From Fasciolopsis buskii (lineage: Eukaryota; Platyhelminthes; Trematoda; Plagiorchiida; Fasciolidae): a stretch of 64,000 nucleotides of DNA. The notes beneath the pieces are model-generated. The model worked only from the letters and a program-made list of their open reading frames with translations. It was not told where the DNA came from and ran no database searches. Where the stretch lies: NCBI GenBank assembly GCA_008360955.1, contig LUCM01009905.1, forward strand, positions 432,406-496,405. Direction: 5' to 3'. A program made the translations under genes and the position numbers. Below, piece after piece: positions 48,601-59,571 of this stretch; the first letter of the stretch is position 1, and every line of letters begins with the position of its first letter.

Positions 48601-50460
48601 GGCAAGTTCACCAATCCACCACCAAAATACCTGACGAGAACACTTTCACATTTTTCATCCAGCCAACCACAGATGAGCGACCAACCTCCCCCTCTTGACA
48701 ACTCAATATATAAATTTCCAACAGCTTCTTTGATGCCGTTTCTAACCTTTGTTTGCATTGGCTGCTCACAATTAACTCTGGCCCCTGCTCCCCATAACTC
48801 AACTGCCGGATCAAAATGTACGCGTGCTACCCGCATCCTGTTATTTTCAGCAGCCTCAGAAATCAACCGAACACAAAGCCGCCTTCCCTTATGAGTCTTC
48901 AACCCTCTTTCTCAGTCCAAGGCACACTTAATCCAACCTGTCCACAGATTTTACGACCCAAGATCAATGAAATTACACCCGTCTGCCCAAAACACAACCA
49001 CCCCCCGATAGCCCGTTGCCCACAAATAATCTCCACCCTTCAGTAAATTCGTTCTTCCTGATCAGCGATTCCCATCAACCCGGTCCTTCGAAGGATTGTA
49101 TTGCCAACGGTAGCTATGGTTGCAAAGACAGAACTTCCACTTCTGCAGGGATCTACCTTCCTGGGAAGTTTTTTGAACGAGACACCGTTCCCTCTGCCAT
49201 TTTCTCCGAGGTTGCCACAGCGGATGAATTAAAAAAACGTGGCCGGCCATTTAGTAATGCACCATCACAGAAATCCAGCAGTGCCGAAAGCCAGTCACCA
49301 AAAGCTCAATTTTCCCATTTCAGCTGTTGCTCTCATACCATCCTGAAGCTAACACAGTGATCGCGTGTAATTAACGCCTCTCTAGTTTCAGGCTGCTACT
49401 GGCTAACGCTGGCTTACTTTTGAGTAACATAATATTTGCGCACATTGCGATGCATCCTGACCCCTTGCAGTCGCTTCAAAGGCCTCAGGATGCATTGACT
49501 TCATTGTCAAAACAACGTGTTCTTAGATCACACCTTATTTATTAACGCTGCAACTTATTACCTTCCAAAATCTGCATCATCCTACCCCATAATCAATCAA
49601 AAATGGCCCCATTCCGCTCAGTTTTAGCCTACACAAATGTCCAACGGCCAAAAACTTCAAATATTCCTTACCATGTTCCTTCCAAAACCGGTTCGTCAAA
49701 TTAAGGTTCACGGCCTTCTCCTTCCCGCATTTCAGTTCACCAGGAAGCACTTCCGACCGATAACCCAGCCCAGTAAACCACTCGGATTTGGCTCCAACTC
49801 TAAAGTGTTTTGGATTCTGCTTAGCACATGACCACTCCTAAGTAAAATGAGATCTTTTGTGACAACTCTAATCCCTGAAACCTATTTGGTTGCACACACA
49901 CATAAAACAAATCATTTCTGGCTGGTTCTAACTTTCTTCTAAAACACTAATATAACTGGTCCGGAGATAATTTTCTGGCTTACTCTAAGCGGGAATTTTT
50001 CGTTGGCGCCCTCCGTCTTCCAATTTTAGAAATTTTGTCCAAGAATTTGTAGCTGTTTGTCTATATCTGTAATTCTCTTTCGCACTCCTCATCGATATCC
50101 CCCTGTACATTTCAGGCTCCAAGCAACTCCCAACTCATCCACCGCCATAGCCCTTAGTGCGATTTTATAGGCTTCCACATCACATTTATTCCATTTTATT
50201 TTGTTTCCCGTCATTTTCACAAAAAGTCATGTGATGAACCATTCTCATCTCTCATATTTGCAATTGCAAAACTGGTCTACGCCAGTAGCGCATAACACAA
50301 GCATACAAACAGCTGCACGTCGGGTGTGTCCTACCTTTTGTCTGTCTTCACAAACGAGTTCTACAGATCAGTAATCGAATTTCGGATCCATAAGCCTTAT
50401 TATTGTAACTATGACTATGGGGATAATCACAATATCTCTCGTGCTCCCCAACCGATTCCA
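45700..50460. other. Stretch without identifiable gene
   Basis: Several plus-strand open frames of 95-124 codons (46061-46435, 46868-47155, 48523-48894, 49016-49360), Pro/Ser-rich in the last two. Near 49391 the plus strand reads 'FRLLLANAGLLLSN', which faintly resembles the start of CR1-like ORF2. I cannot support a gene or element call. Confidence 0.25.
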
Positions 50461-50462
50461 AC

Positions 50463-50625
50463 ACCTTAGCCGAAGCGGTGTGGTATCCCTACTGGGTCGT
50501 CCTCTTAGAATATCCGACTCTACTAACAATATTTCCTAATCTTTGAAATCTTCCCTCCCTACGTGGAAGATCTCTTTTTCAAAAACATCTAAGCATCTCT
50601 CTTCAGACGAAACTGAGCACAGGTT
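50463..50625 (+). repeat. Dispersed repeat pair, copy 2
   Basis: Matches 45481-45660; lies about 180 bp before the left LTR of the Gypsy element. Confidence 0.6.
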
Positions 50626-50804
50626 TTGAGTTCTTTTCCTTTTATTCATTACCTAAATCACATTTTCCATTTCAGAAGCTTCAGACCTCCTGGTTTCTCA
50701 TTTACCATAGAGTTCTTACTGGTTTTCTTCTCTTTGGGACAGTTCCCGTTCACAACGGCTATTCCTATAATTATCTACCAAAAGCACAAGAGGGGATAAA
50801 ATGA

Positions 50805-51680
50805 AATGAGGATTGATATCATTTGCTGTTCTTGCCTGGTGGGTTTTGTTCTCAAAACAAAGCATTCGTTTACATTTGTCCATCTCTTCACGGGACGAGG
50901 CAATGGGATTTGTTATGTCGATTTCGACTATGCATTCTCAATTAAGGGCGAAACTAAACTTTCACGGCACCTCTTGCATGCAAACCACACTGACTGGTTA
51001 AAAAGAATATGTCAACGGACAGGACCTCGAAAAACAACCTGACTACATCGACCCACCCTGATTCAGTGCTTATTCCAAATATTAAACAAGCACTTTATAC
51101 TTGACATTTTGTTACGGTAGATGACCAACCCAAGGTTTTTGGAGCTTCAGACTTCATTCCTGCTATTAACTTTCTAAAAGAACCTGCCCTTTTCTCAATA
51201 TTTCAAAATTGACGTTATTTTAAATATTGCGCGGTTGAATATTTTCATATGTCCGTGAAAAGATTCATAAAAGCCCGTTCTGTGATTGGCTGGCCCACAC
51301 ATCGATCAAGGCCACCCAACAAAGCTGTATAAACGATAGAGCTCACTTGAATTCTGACTTGTGTTGGTGGGTCACTAATAAACGCGCGGCAGTGCTCTGT
51401 GTTCGTCTTCTTTCCTCTGCTGAGAGCTGGGCTAGCTGTTTGTTTTTCGCATCGCTTATTGTTCCGAGTGGCTGCTCATTCAAGTGAGCGAAAGATCTGC
51501 CCTATTCGTTGTGCGACTACGGGCCCTGATTCTTGAGCCCGAACTTTTGTGTTTCCAACCTCTGCGTGTGTTCGTGTCCTACCAGACCACAGGCTGTGTT
51601 CGCTCCTGTGATATCGTGCGTCGTGAGTACTTGTGTCTTGTGCTTCAGTGTGTGCATAGATCAACCAAACTCGACAACAC
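50805..51680 (+). repeat. Left (5') LTR, missing its first ~31 bp
   Basis: Identical or nearly so to 55810-56685. The match starts abruptly at 50805; the first 31 bases of the right LTR (from TG at 55779) have no counterpart here. It contains a copy of the LTR's own first 26 bp at 51110, TATAAA at 51328 and AATAAA at 51377. A 78-codon frame opens at 50806. The 3' edge is uncertain by about 5 bp. Confidence 0.9.
51328..51382 (+). promoter_or_regulatory. LTR TATA box and poly(A) signal
   Basis: TATAAA at 51328-51333 and AATAAA at 51377-51382, repeated at 56333-56338 and 56382-56387 in the right LTR. Their 49-bp spacing would place a short R region between them. Confidence 0.55.
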
Positions 51681-51688
51681 AATAAATC

Positions 51689-51700
51689 TGGCGGCGAGAT
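51689..51700 (+). other. Candidate tRNA primer-binding site
   Basis: 'tggcggcgagat', beginning with TGG (pairs with tRNA CCA 3' end), starts about 8 bases beyond the LTR edge. The matching tRNA is not identified. Confidence 0.5.
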
Positions 51701-51734
51701 TTTTCGAACTCAACGCAATCAGCCGATATCCACC

Positions 51735-52700
51735 ATGGATGCGGACATGAAAAAATGTTCCAGACTCAGCTCAAACTAATGGAGGCTCTAACTCAAGGGA
51801 TTGGGTGTATGCGCGCAACAACTTGCAGCCCTGAAATTTCATCAGATTCCCTGCTTCGCACAATGTCCGGTTTTCTACACGATCCACAGTGCGGCGTTAC
51901 TTTGGAATCCTGGTTCAAACGCTACGAGGACGTGTTCACTGTCGATCTAGCGGACAAAGAAGACAAAACCAAAGCACGATTAATCCTGCGAAGACTCGGT
52001 TCTGCAGAACACACGCGGTATATTAACTTCATCTTGTCGGATGAGCCATCAAGTCGCACATTTGACCAAACTGTTCAGACTCTAAAAAAATTTCCCGTGA
52101 GCCATCTTCCCTGTTCAGCACATGATATCGATGTGTGAAACCCGTCGAACGGGACGTGGACGACCTGGTAACATACTCAGGAGTTGTTAACCGCCAGTGT
52201 GGCAGGTTCAAACTGGGTGCATTGACAGAAGACCAATTCCGGTGTCTGATTTTCATTTGTGGGTTTCAGTCCCCAAGCCATTCAGGCTTGCGCACCCGTC
52301 TTTTAGCCAAAATCGAACAGCAACCAGACATAACTTTGGAACAACTCGCAGACGAGTGTGAACATTTACCTAATCTGAAACATGACGCGGCCATGATTCA
52401 ACGACATGAAAGTTCCTACAACAGTGTGAACGCTGTTAAGGCTGGAAATCCGCCCACTTCAGCTCGGAGGTCTAATGCACGTCGACAGTTCAAATCCTTC
52501 AAGCCCCCATCGCCTTCCAGGTATTGTGGAGCCTGGCACTTTCACAAATTCTGTCCTTTTCACACCCATCAGTGTAAACAGTGTCATCATGTAGGAAACA
52601 AGGAAGGTTTCTGCCACACCAATAGATTTTCACGACCAGCTCGTTTCAGCCCAGGCAAGCCAAAGTCAGCTGACGACCGCGCGAGCGTTCGTTCATTCGG
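51735..52700 (+). pseudogene. Gypsy gag, frame-broken
   Basis: The likely start is ATG at 51735 in 'caccatgg'. That frame closes after 14 codons because of a shift at the A-run 51750-51755; the gag frame continues from 51755 ('KLMEALTQG', 'TLESWFKRYEDVFTVDL'). A second break at about 52090-52135 precedes 'VVNRQCGRFKLGALTEDQFR' and 'TRLLAKIEQQPDITLEQLA'. The nucleocapsid part has 'CGAWHFHKFCPF' and 'CKQCHHVGNKEGFC', where Asn replaces the usual zinc-binding His. Not functional as it stands. Confidence 0.85.
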
Positions 52701-52739
52701 CCTTGTGGCTGTCTGTCGATTAAAATCCGCCGACCGCAG

Positions 52740-53000
52740 AAGGTTTGTCATAATCAACATAAACAACCATCCAGTCTGCCTTCAACTGGATACTGCGTCA
52801 GACATATCAGTCATATCCAAATGAACTTGGCATGAAATTGGTAGGCCGCCTATCCAACCCACATCAATGACGGCTACAGCCGCCTGTGGCGGTGCTTTGG
52901 ATCTAGCCGGACAGCTCTAGTGTACGGTCAAATACAACGACAAACTGATATCGACGTTGTGCTATGTGGCAAAATCTGATATCCACCGGCTTGGTGCTGA
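52740..53000 (+). pseudogene. Gypsy aspartic protease
   Basis: 'VCLQLDTASDISVIS' carries the active-site Asp (LDTAS at 52786-52800), followed by TGA at 52822. Beyond it 'LCYVAKSDIHRLGADWLDEL' gives the second conserved half (L-G-x-D-W). At least two stops (52822, 52918) interrupt the domain. Confidence 0.78.
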
Positions 53001-53079
53001 CTGGTTGGATGAATTGAACCTCAGCAACTTGCCGATAGACACCTTTTGCAACCGCGTTCAGAAGTCACAACAGTACACC

Positions 53080-54040
53080 GACACACTGGTGAAACTGTTT
53101 CTTTCAGTTTTTGAGGAAGGCAATGATCGCTGCACCGAGTTCCAGGCCACTCTACAACTGAAAAAAGGCAGTCAGCCTGTCTTCCGTCCTAAACGCCCAG
53201 TCTCGTATGTAGCTTTACCCCTGTTGGACCAGGAGCTAAATCGACTGGAGGACTTGGGGACCTTGTTCCCCGTAACATTTTCCGAATAGGCGGCTAACAT
53301 CGTTGTCGTGAAGAAAGCTAACGGCAGTATAAGCCTTTCCGTGGACTTTTCCACGGGTCTGAACGCTGCATTAGATGACGATGGTTACCCGCTACCGATT
53401 CCGGAAGGCATTTTCACAAATCTCAACGGCGGCACCTGTTTCGCGAAGCTGGATCTTGCTAAAGCTTATTTTCAGAGAGAAGCGACCCCTGAATCGCGAA
53501 CGTTGCTGACAATTACTACACATCATGGCTTGTATCAATGCACCCGGCTACCATTCGGCATGAAGACGGCCCCGGCTATCTTTCAACGTGTGACGGACAC
53601 CGTGCTGTCGGGCCCGCTCGGAGTATCAGCATATCTGGACGACACCATAGTTACGGGAAACTCCGCAGATAGCTTACACGATCGCCTAAAAACAGTTCTT
53701 CAACGCATAAACGATTATGGTCTACGCCTGCGAAAAGATAAGTGCCATTTTTTATGAACAGAATCAAGTACCTGGGGTTCACCTTCGACGCAGATGGCCG
53801 TTACCCTGATCCGGAGAATGTCAAGGCGATTCAGCAAATGCTCGCCCAAAAGGACATCTCGCCTCTTCGGGCCTTTCTTGGCTTAATTAGCTATTACAGT
53901 GATTTTCTCCCTGACCTCCATCGAGTACATAGTCCGCTCAACAGGCTCCTACAAAAAGGACAGGCCTGGTGCTGGTCACAGCAATGCCTATCGGCGTTCG
54001 ACGAACTGAAAACTATGTTGACATCGGATGTACTCTTGAC
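53080..54040 (+). pseudogene. Gypsy reverse transcriptase
   Basis: 'GSQPVFRPKRPVSYVALP' precedes a TAG at 53287. Then come 'VDFSTGLNAALDDDGYPLPI', 'FAKLDLAKAYFQ' (motif A), 'RLPFGMKTAPAIFQRV' (motif B) and 'AYLDDTIVTGNS' (motif C, YLDD intact). A frame change at the T-run 53748-53753 separates this from 'IKYLGFTFDADGR' and 'PLRAFLGLISYYSDFLPDLH' (connection). Catalytic residues are kept, but the enzyme is cut into three frames. Confidence 0.88.
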
Positions 54041-54370
54041 CCACTACAATCCCAGCCCGCCGATAATTGTGACTTTTGACGCATCAAACTATGAAATTGA
54101 AGCAGTCATTTCCCACAAGTTTCCCAACGGAGCTCAAAAGACTGTGGCACATGCGTCCCGAACATTAACTTCCGCAGAAAGAAATTATGGTGAAATCGAG
54201 AGAGAAGCGCATGCGCTCGTGTTCGCAGTGAAATGTTTCACAGGTTTCTTCACAGCTGACACTTCCCTCTACTGAGCGATCACAAGCCGCTCCTGTCTAT
54301 TTTCAGTTCAAAGAAAAGCATCCCAACATTTACCGCCAGTTGCCTACAGAGGAGGGCAACCAGTCTCCCG
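54040..54370 (+). pseudogene. Gypsy RNase H
   Basis: 'PPIIVTFDASNYEIEAVISH' (first Asp), 'HASRTLTSAERNYGEIEREA' (Glu) and 'LVFAVKCF'. A stop at 54273 then forces a frame change to 'DHKPLLSIFSSKKS' (late Asp of the fold). Confidence 0.82.
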
Positions 54371-54639
54371 AGATGCAATTTTGACATAAAATTCTGCAAA
54401 ACTACACATTTCGGCCAGGTGGATGGACATTCTCGCCTCAATAATAACCACCCCACGGAGGATGAGGACACCGTCATAGCCGCTGTGTCTGCGGAGCAGG
54501 CCATCACCGATGAATATTCGGAAGTCGTCCGCCCGACACCAGTCACGGCAGGTGAGGTCCATCGGGCCACGTCTCATGGCTCCATCCTACGGCGGGGAAA
54601 AAATTCGTTCAAACCTTCTGGCCTCATGATCAACTAAGC

Positions 54640-55315
54640 CTTGAATTATTGCATCTCTATCGTAGACGCGAATCACCCTCTGTCGTCCAAGGTTGCTCAA
54701 TGACGTCTCATCGGATAGTCGTGCCTAGGACACTGCGACCAAGACTCTTGCGGCAGTTCCATGCATGCCATCCGGGTGTAAACAGGATGAAGACTATCGC
54801 CCGCAGCTATGCCTACTGGCCAAGAATGAACGCGGCATCATGGGCACGGTGCGCAATCGCTCAGAGTGCCAGGAAGCGGCCAAAATGCCACCAAAGCAGA
54901 TGAATTTGCCATGGCGGACCCCAACCAGCCGTGGTCCAGAGTACATATCGATTTTACCGGGCCTGTTAAGGGCGTCCATTACTTGATGCTTGTCGATGCC
55001 TTATCCGAGTGGCCAGGGGTGATTCAGATAAACCCTGCTACATCCTCCGGCACCATCACCGCTTTACGACGTTTGTTTTCTCGATACGGGGTGTCGAAAA
55101 ATCCATCTCAGTTCACATCCGCGCTGTTCCGCGACTTCTGCCGGCAAAAACATGTGCAACACACACTCGCACCTCCTTATCATCCGCAGTTAAACGGTCA
55201 GGCGGAGAGATTCGTTGACACTTTCAAGCGAGCATTACTAAAATCGCAAGGGGAGAGGCCTTACAATAATTTCTATTGGTGTGCCGCACAGCTTCAAACC
55301 CAAATACAACAGTAG
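54640..55315 (+). pseudogene. Gypsy integrase, second catalytic acid missing
   Basis: The zinc-binding N-terminus is partial ('FHACHPGVNRMKTIARSYAY') and broken by shifts around 54830-54880. The core reads 'WSRVHIDFTGPVKG' (first Asp) and 'LMLVDALSEWPGV'. It then goes 'FSRYGVSKN' directly to 'PSQFTSALFRDF', so the block that in the family carries the second Asp (S-D-N-G-x-Q-F) is lost. 'HPQLNGQAERFVDTFKRAL' keeps the Glu. Integration activity from this copy is very unlikely. Confidence 0.85.
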
Positions 55316-55762
55316 GCATCTCTCCAACCTAAGTGTCAATGGGCCGAACGTTGAAGACCATTCATACTGCTTTATTTCGCAATTCGCTAAGTTATCCCAG
55401 CGTGCCAAAAGTAGGCCTGGCCGAAGGTTCATTGATCCACGTCAGAGATTACAGACCCGGTCATCCAGGCTGAATTGAGGGAGTAATTCAACGTGAACTA
55501 GGATTCTGGTTGTATCGGGTCGCTGTTGCGGCCGGAACTTAAAGCAGATACGGAAACCAAAAAAGAAAACGCTTTGCGAACCCCCTGGTGGACACAGGCA
55601 AGAAATACTTTTCAACGAGTTCAAATTGCCGAAACCGTAGGCAACAACGAACTCAATGGATACAAGCCTACTCCCCCGTCGATGGTCTGACTGTCCACGG
55701 CGACGAACGAGACAAATCCAGGTAAATCCAAAGGACGCTGCTTATCAGTAACATTTTTCTTT

Positions 55763-55778
55763 CAACAAAAGGGGGCGG
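55763..55778 (+). other. Polypurine tract
   Basis: 'caacaaaagggggcgg' lies immediately before the TG that starts the right LTR; standard plus-strand primer position. Confidence 0.75.
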
Positions 55779-56685
55779 TGTTACGGTCGTTGACCAACCC
55801 AAGGATTGCAATGAGGATTGATATCATTTGCTGTTCTTGCCTGGTGGGTTTTGTTCTCAAAACAAAGCATTCGTTTACATTTGTCCATCTCTTCACGGGA
55901 CGAGGCAATGGGATTTGTTATGTCGATTTCGACTATGCATTCTCAATTAAGGGCGAAACTAAACTTTCACGGCACCTCTTGCATGCAAACCACACTGACT
56001 GGTTAAAAAGAATATGTCAACGGACAGGACCTCGAAAAACAACCTGACTACATCGACCCACCCTGATTCAGTGCTTATTCCAAATATTAAACAAGCACTT
56101 TATACTTGACATTTTGTTACGGTAGATGACCAACCCAAGGTTTTTGGAGCTTCAGACTTCATTCCTGCTATTAACTTTCTAAAAGAACCTGCCCTTTTCT
56201 CAATATTTCAAAATTGACGTTATTTTAAATATTGCGCGGTTGAATATTTTCATATGTCCGTGAAAAGATTCATAAAAGCCCGTTCTGTGATTGGCTGGCC
56301 CACACATCGATCAAGGCCACCCAACAAAGCTGTATAAACGATAGAGCTCACTTGAATTCTGACTTGTGTTGGTGGGTCACTAATAAACGCGCGGCAGTGC
56401 TCTGTGTTCGTCTTCTTTCCTCTGCTGAGAGCTGGGCTAGCTGTTTGTTTTTCGCATCGCTTATTGTTCCGAGTGGCTGCTCATTCAAGTGAGCGAAAGA
56501 TCTGCCCTATTCGTTGTGCGACTACGGGCCCTGATTCTTGAGCCCGAACTTTTGTGTTTCCAACCTCTGCGTATGTTCGTGTCCTACCAGACCACAGGCT
56601 GTGTTCGCTCCTGTGATATCGTGCGTCGTGAGTACTTGTGTCTTGTGCTTCAGTGTGTGCATAGATCAACCAAACTCGGCAGCAC
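55779..56685 (+). repeat. Right (3') LTR, ~907 bp
   Basis: Begins 'tgttacggtcgttgaccaac' after the polypurine tract. The same 26-bp start recurs at 56115 with three changes, 336 bp inside the LTR. It ends near 'ggcagcac' at 56685, give or take 5 bp. No target-site duplication could be tested because the left LTR lacks its outer end. Confidence 0.9.
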
Positions 56686-56966
56686 GACACATTTCCTACC
56701 GGGTAATAATATTCTCCCACCATATTCTTTTAGTACTACGAAGACATGGGCGGCGAAACAACGGAAGCCTTCACGCATTTTCCCATAAATGTTTCGAGCC
56801 CCATAGAAGGACTGACCTCATCACTGCCGTGTTCGCTCGACCTTTAATCGCTAAGTGGATGCCGCATTGACGTCCTAATTGGCCCAAATTAATTTCATCA
56901 TCGTTTGGTGGTAAACAGCAAGGCAAGCCTTACTGACCACCGCATGTCCCCCAGAGTTGCGCGTTT

Positions 56967-57564
56967 TTAATAAATGAGAGAATGTGCGTGGGGTACAGGG
57001 AGTGGATCTACGCTGGTAGGAGAACGAGGAATGTCGCCACGGCCAACACACGAAAAAACGGTCTCTCTGTACAAGCGTACTTTTTCACTGACTCTGGATG
57101 GATAAAAATTACAACACGTTCGCCGCTGATGACGATTCGCTGTCGCATCCTTCAATGTTTCTAGGCAGTTAGTCGGCGGATGCTTCGTAGGTGTGAGCAA
57201 CCTATTTTAGCTGGGTTCGTTGTGCATTTTCTCATTCCATTCAAATTGGTGAATGGCAACCAAGCATTCTATAGGTAAGAACACAGTTCGTCGAAGAACA
57301 AGGGCCTACGGAAGGTTTATGTCTATTCTTTGGGTTTCGTTGCAAATTGAAGGTTTGCCCGATGCATTCGCGTCTGGATAGGTAATCGGCTTGGCTCTCT
57401 AGCGCACAACTTTCGCGGGAACCAGATAGTCGACTGAGAATAATGCCCGCGAGCATTTTGCATGTACTGCCCAGGAGACTAATTTCTTTTGGTGGATTTC
57501 TTGAGGTCTCTAAGAATAATTCCAGCTGTATGACTAATCTCTGCATTGGCAACGCGTAACTCAA
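56967..57564 (-). mobile_element. RTE-like non-LTR remnant with internal deletion
   Basis: Minus strand from 57564: 'EISLLGSTCKMLAGIILSRL' and 'ECIGQTFNLQRNPKNRH', the RT block leading to GRGCIDQIFTLRQ. From about 57170 it jumps to 'LETLKDATANRHQRRTCC', the extreme C-terminus of the family. RT motifs A-C and most of the tail are deleted. Confidence 0.72.
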
Positions 57565-58530
57565 CGAATAGCATAATTTGAGGATGAAACTAAAAGACTT
57601 ATCAGTCGATACTACAAGCAGCTCCCGGGCTATTATTACAAGTCATTCAGCATGCAACACAGCGCATAGATATGCTACGTGCCTACCGGAGGTGCAAATG
57701 TCGGTTAAAGGGCAACGGGAAATTTTAAGAAATCTTCAAAGTGTTTTTATTTTAACGCGCTTATGTAACGCATTTAAATTGATCAACGACAAACAACGTG
57801 AACGAAGTTGTGAGTGAGATATTTTTAAACTTTTCCAGAAGGGTTGGCGGAAGGGACAGAGGTGGAAATTTAGAGTACCATCAAAACAATATTAAGAGCA
57901 AGGAACCATGTATTGTGTGGTGGTTTTTGTTAGCATAAAAATGAATAAAAGCTGTTTAAAAATGTGAAAATTATCAGAGCAATCACGTTGACCTTAGTGG
58001 TCCACTGTTTGATAACGCGACAAGAGAAAATGTCAGTAAGTGAGAGAGGGAATTTGATTAGTGGTAATAAGCAGTACGTTAAATAAACTGTCCAACGCCC
58101 TTGTGGAATGAGGAGGGAGGACTATGTTCCTTTCATTCGGGCGCAAATTGTTGACAGTCGCATGAAGAAGAATAACAATGAGAGGGAATGAGGGAGAATA
58201 TCCGAAGTTATGACTATAGTTAAACAACATGGTTGATATTTGGGCGTTTGCGCAGATATTTGCTATTAATATTATAGATGTGTTAGTCATAGCTAGGCAG
58301 ATCTAGCTATCAGGCTGTCTGGTCGGGAACGGTGTTCTGCTTACACCTCTGTGCAGTTGATAAAACATTGTGCGGACTCCAGTTCCAAACGAAAGTGCTT
58401 TGGGGGCGTCAGTAGTCAGTGGCAAATTGTGAGTGTCAACATAATCACCCTGCTGCGTTTCGGCCTGGAAATTGAATTTGTTTTTCACTTAGAATAGTAT
58501 ACGCGGTTAATGGGCCAATATATACATACA

Positions 58531-58596
58531 GTGTATATTTCTCGATATCTGACAGGTATGCCCAAGGAAAGATCAAATTACACAAGGGTGATGCAG
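58531..58596 (+). repeat. Dispersed repeat family, member 2
   Basis: Matches 33397-33466 ('gtatatttctcgat', 'caaggaaagatcaaatt', 'acaagggtgatgca'). Confidence 0.6.
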
Positions 58597-59460
58597 TGGA
58601 GGCACGGAAAGCAGAAACAAGACGTGGAGACGCAATGTGCCTGTGCTCTCATGGACATAACCTGCAATGTGATATGCTAAACACGAGCTCTCGAGTCTTT
58701 AAATCAAAAGTAGATGATCCTTAGCCAAGACCTTCTGGGGTTAATTATCATTCAAGCACGGCTAGTTAATCCATGTTTAAATCCATCAAAGGTGCATATC
58801 GCCGGAGCGAAAGTTGGCTGGTGAACAATGGTGGGCGTTGCTATATGGCCGGGTTCCTCATAAATCAAGATGGTCATATGGTCAAGATGAAAAGCAACAT
58901 GGATGTAATAACTGGATGGAGATGAATCCGAACTGCACTGGATATCATATAAGGTGGATGGAGAATGATAATTAACAAAATTCAAGAATCAAAGTAATGC
59001 TCAAAATGAAGCAGCGGGAAACCGTCAAGATAGCATCAATCAATTTACGAGACGAAAATAAATGAAGAATTGTGGACGGAAAAACAATCAAACTCACAAG
59101 AATAGCCAATGGACTTATGCGGATGGGAGCGGACAGTGATGTGAGACGGGAAGAAGACGAGTACGTGTAAGACTTACAATCAATCCTTAAATACACTTCT
59201 AATGAATGACCTGTGTTGTCCTTGTTTAATGTCGTAGACTATGGTGTTGTGTGACTACAGGTGTCTGGAGGTCGGGGGGTTAAGCAGCATTTCAGTAGTA
59301 TTATTACCAGTGTTTTTGCTACTCGTAATGGTTCATCTGAGATGGGTTACCTGGGACGGTCATTGGCGTGGCTTAGTTCGTCTTAGGGCTACGCGGCCCG
59401 GTAATGGAGCGTCAGATCCGGATAACAGCTTCCTAACATGGATAGGCAACCAGCGCATAG

Positions 59461-59571
59461 GATGGGGTGGAGCTTTCGGCCAGAGTTTGCGTATCATCTG
59501 TGGTGGCTGGCGAGCCTGGAGAAGAGCCAGAGAGAGAGGACAATCTGGAATTTGTTCCGGCTGGTGTTAAG
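59461..59571 (+). CDS. Possible short internal exon, acidic
   Basis: 37 in-frame codons between 'gcgcatag' and donor-like 'aag/gtaaat', reading through 'AGEPGEEPEREDNLEFVPAG'. The polypyrimidine tract is poor and no partner exon was found, so this may be chance. Confidence 0.15.

Larger units (their letters stand above)
50805..56685 (+). mobile_element. Gypsy-type LTR retrotransposon, full-length, LTRs near-identical, interior defective
   Basis: Left LTR, primer-binding site, gag, protease, RT, RNase H, integrase, polypurine tract and right LTR follow in Gypsy order over 5.9 kb. The LTR copies sit at a constant 5,005-bp offset with about three substitutions noticed in some 876 aligned bases and no indel. 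The interior, in contrast, has at least five frame breaks. Gag and protease motifs resemble K02A2.6-like/CsRn1-related elements of trematodes. No envelope-like gene was seen between integrase and the polypurine tract. Confidence 0.92.

Noticed and set aside
55316..55760. Possible envelope-like gene between integrase and polypurine tract
   Set aside because: No open frame of useful length and no membrane segment; the stretch is decayed integrase tail and untranslated sequence.
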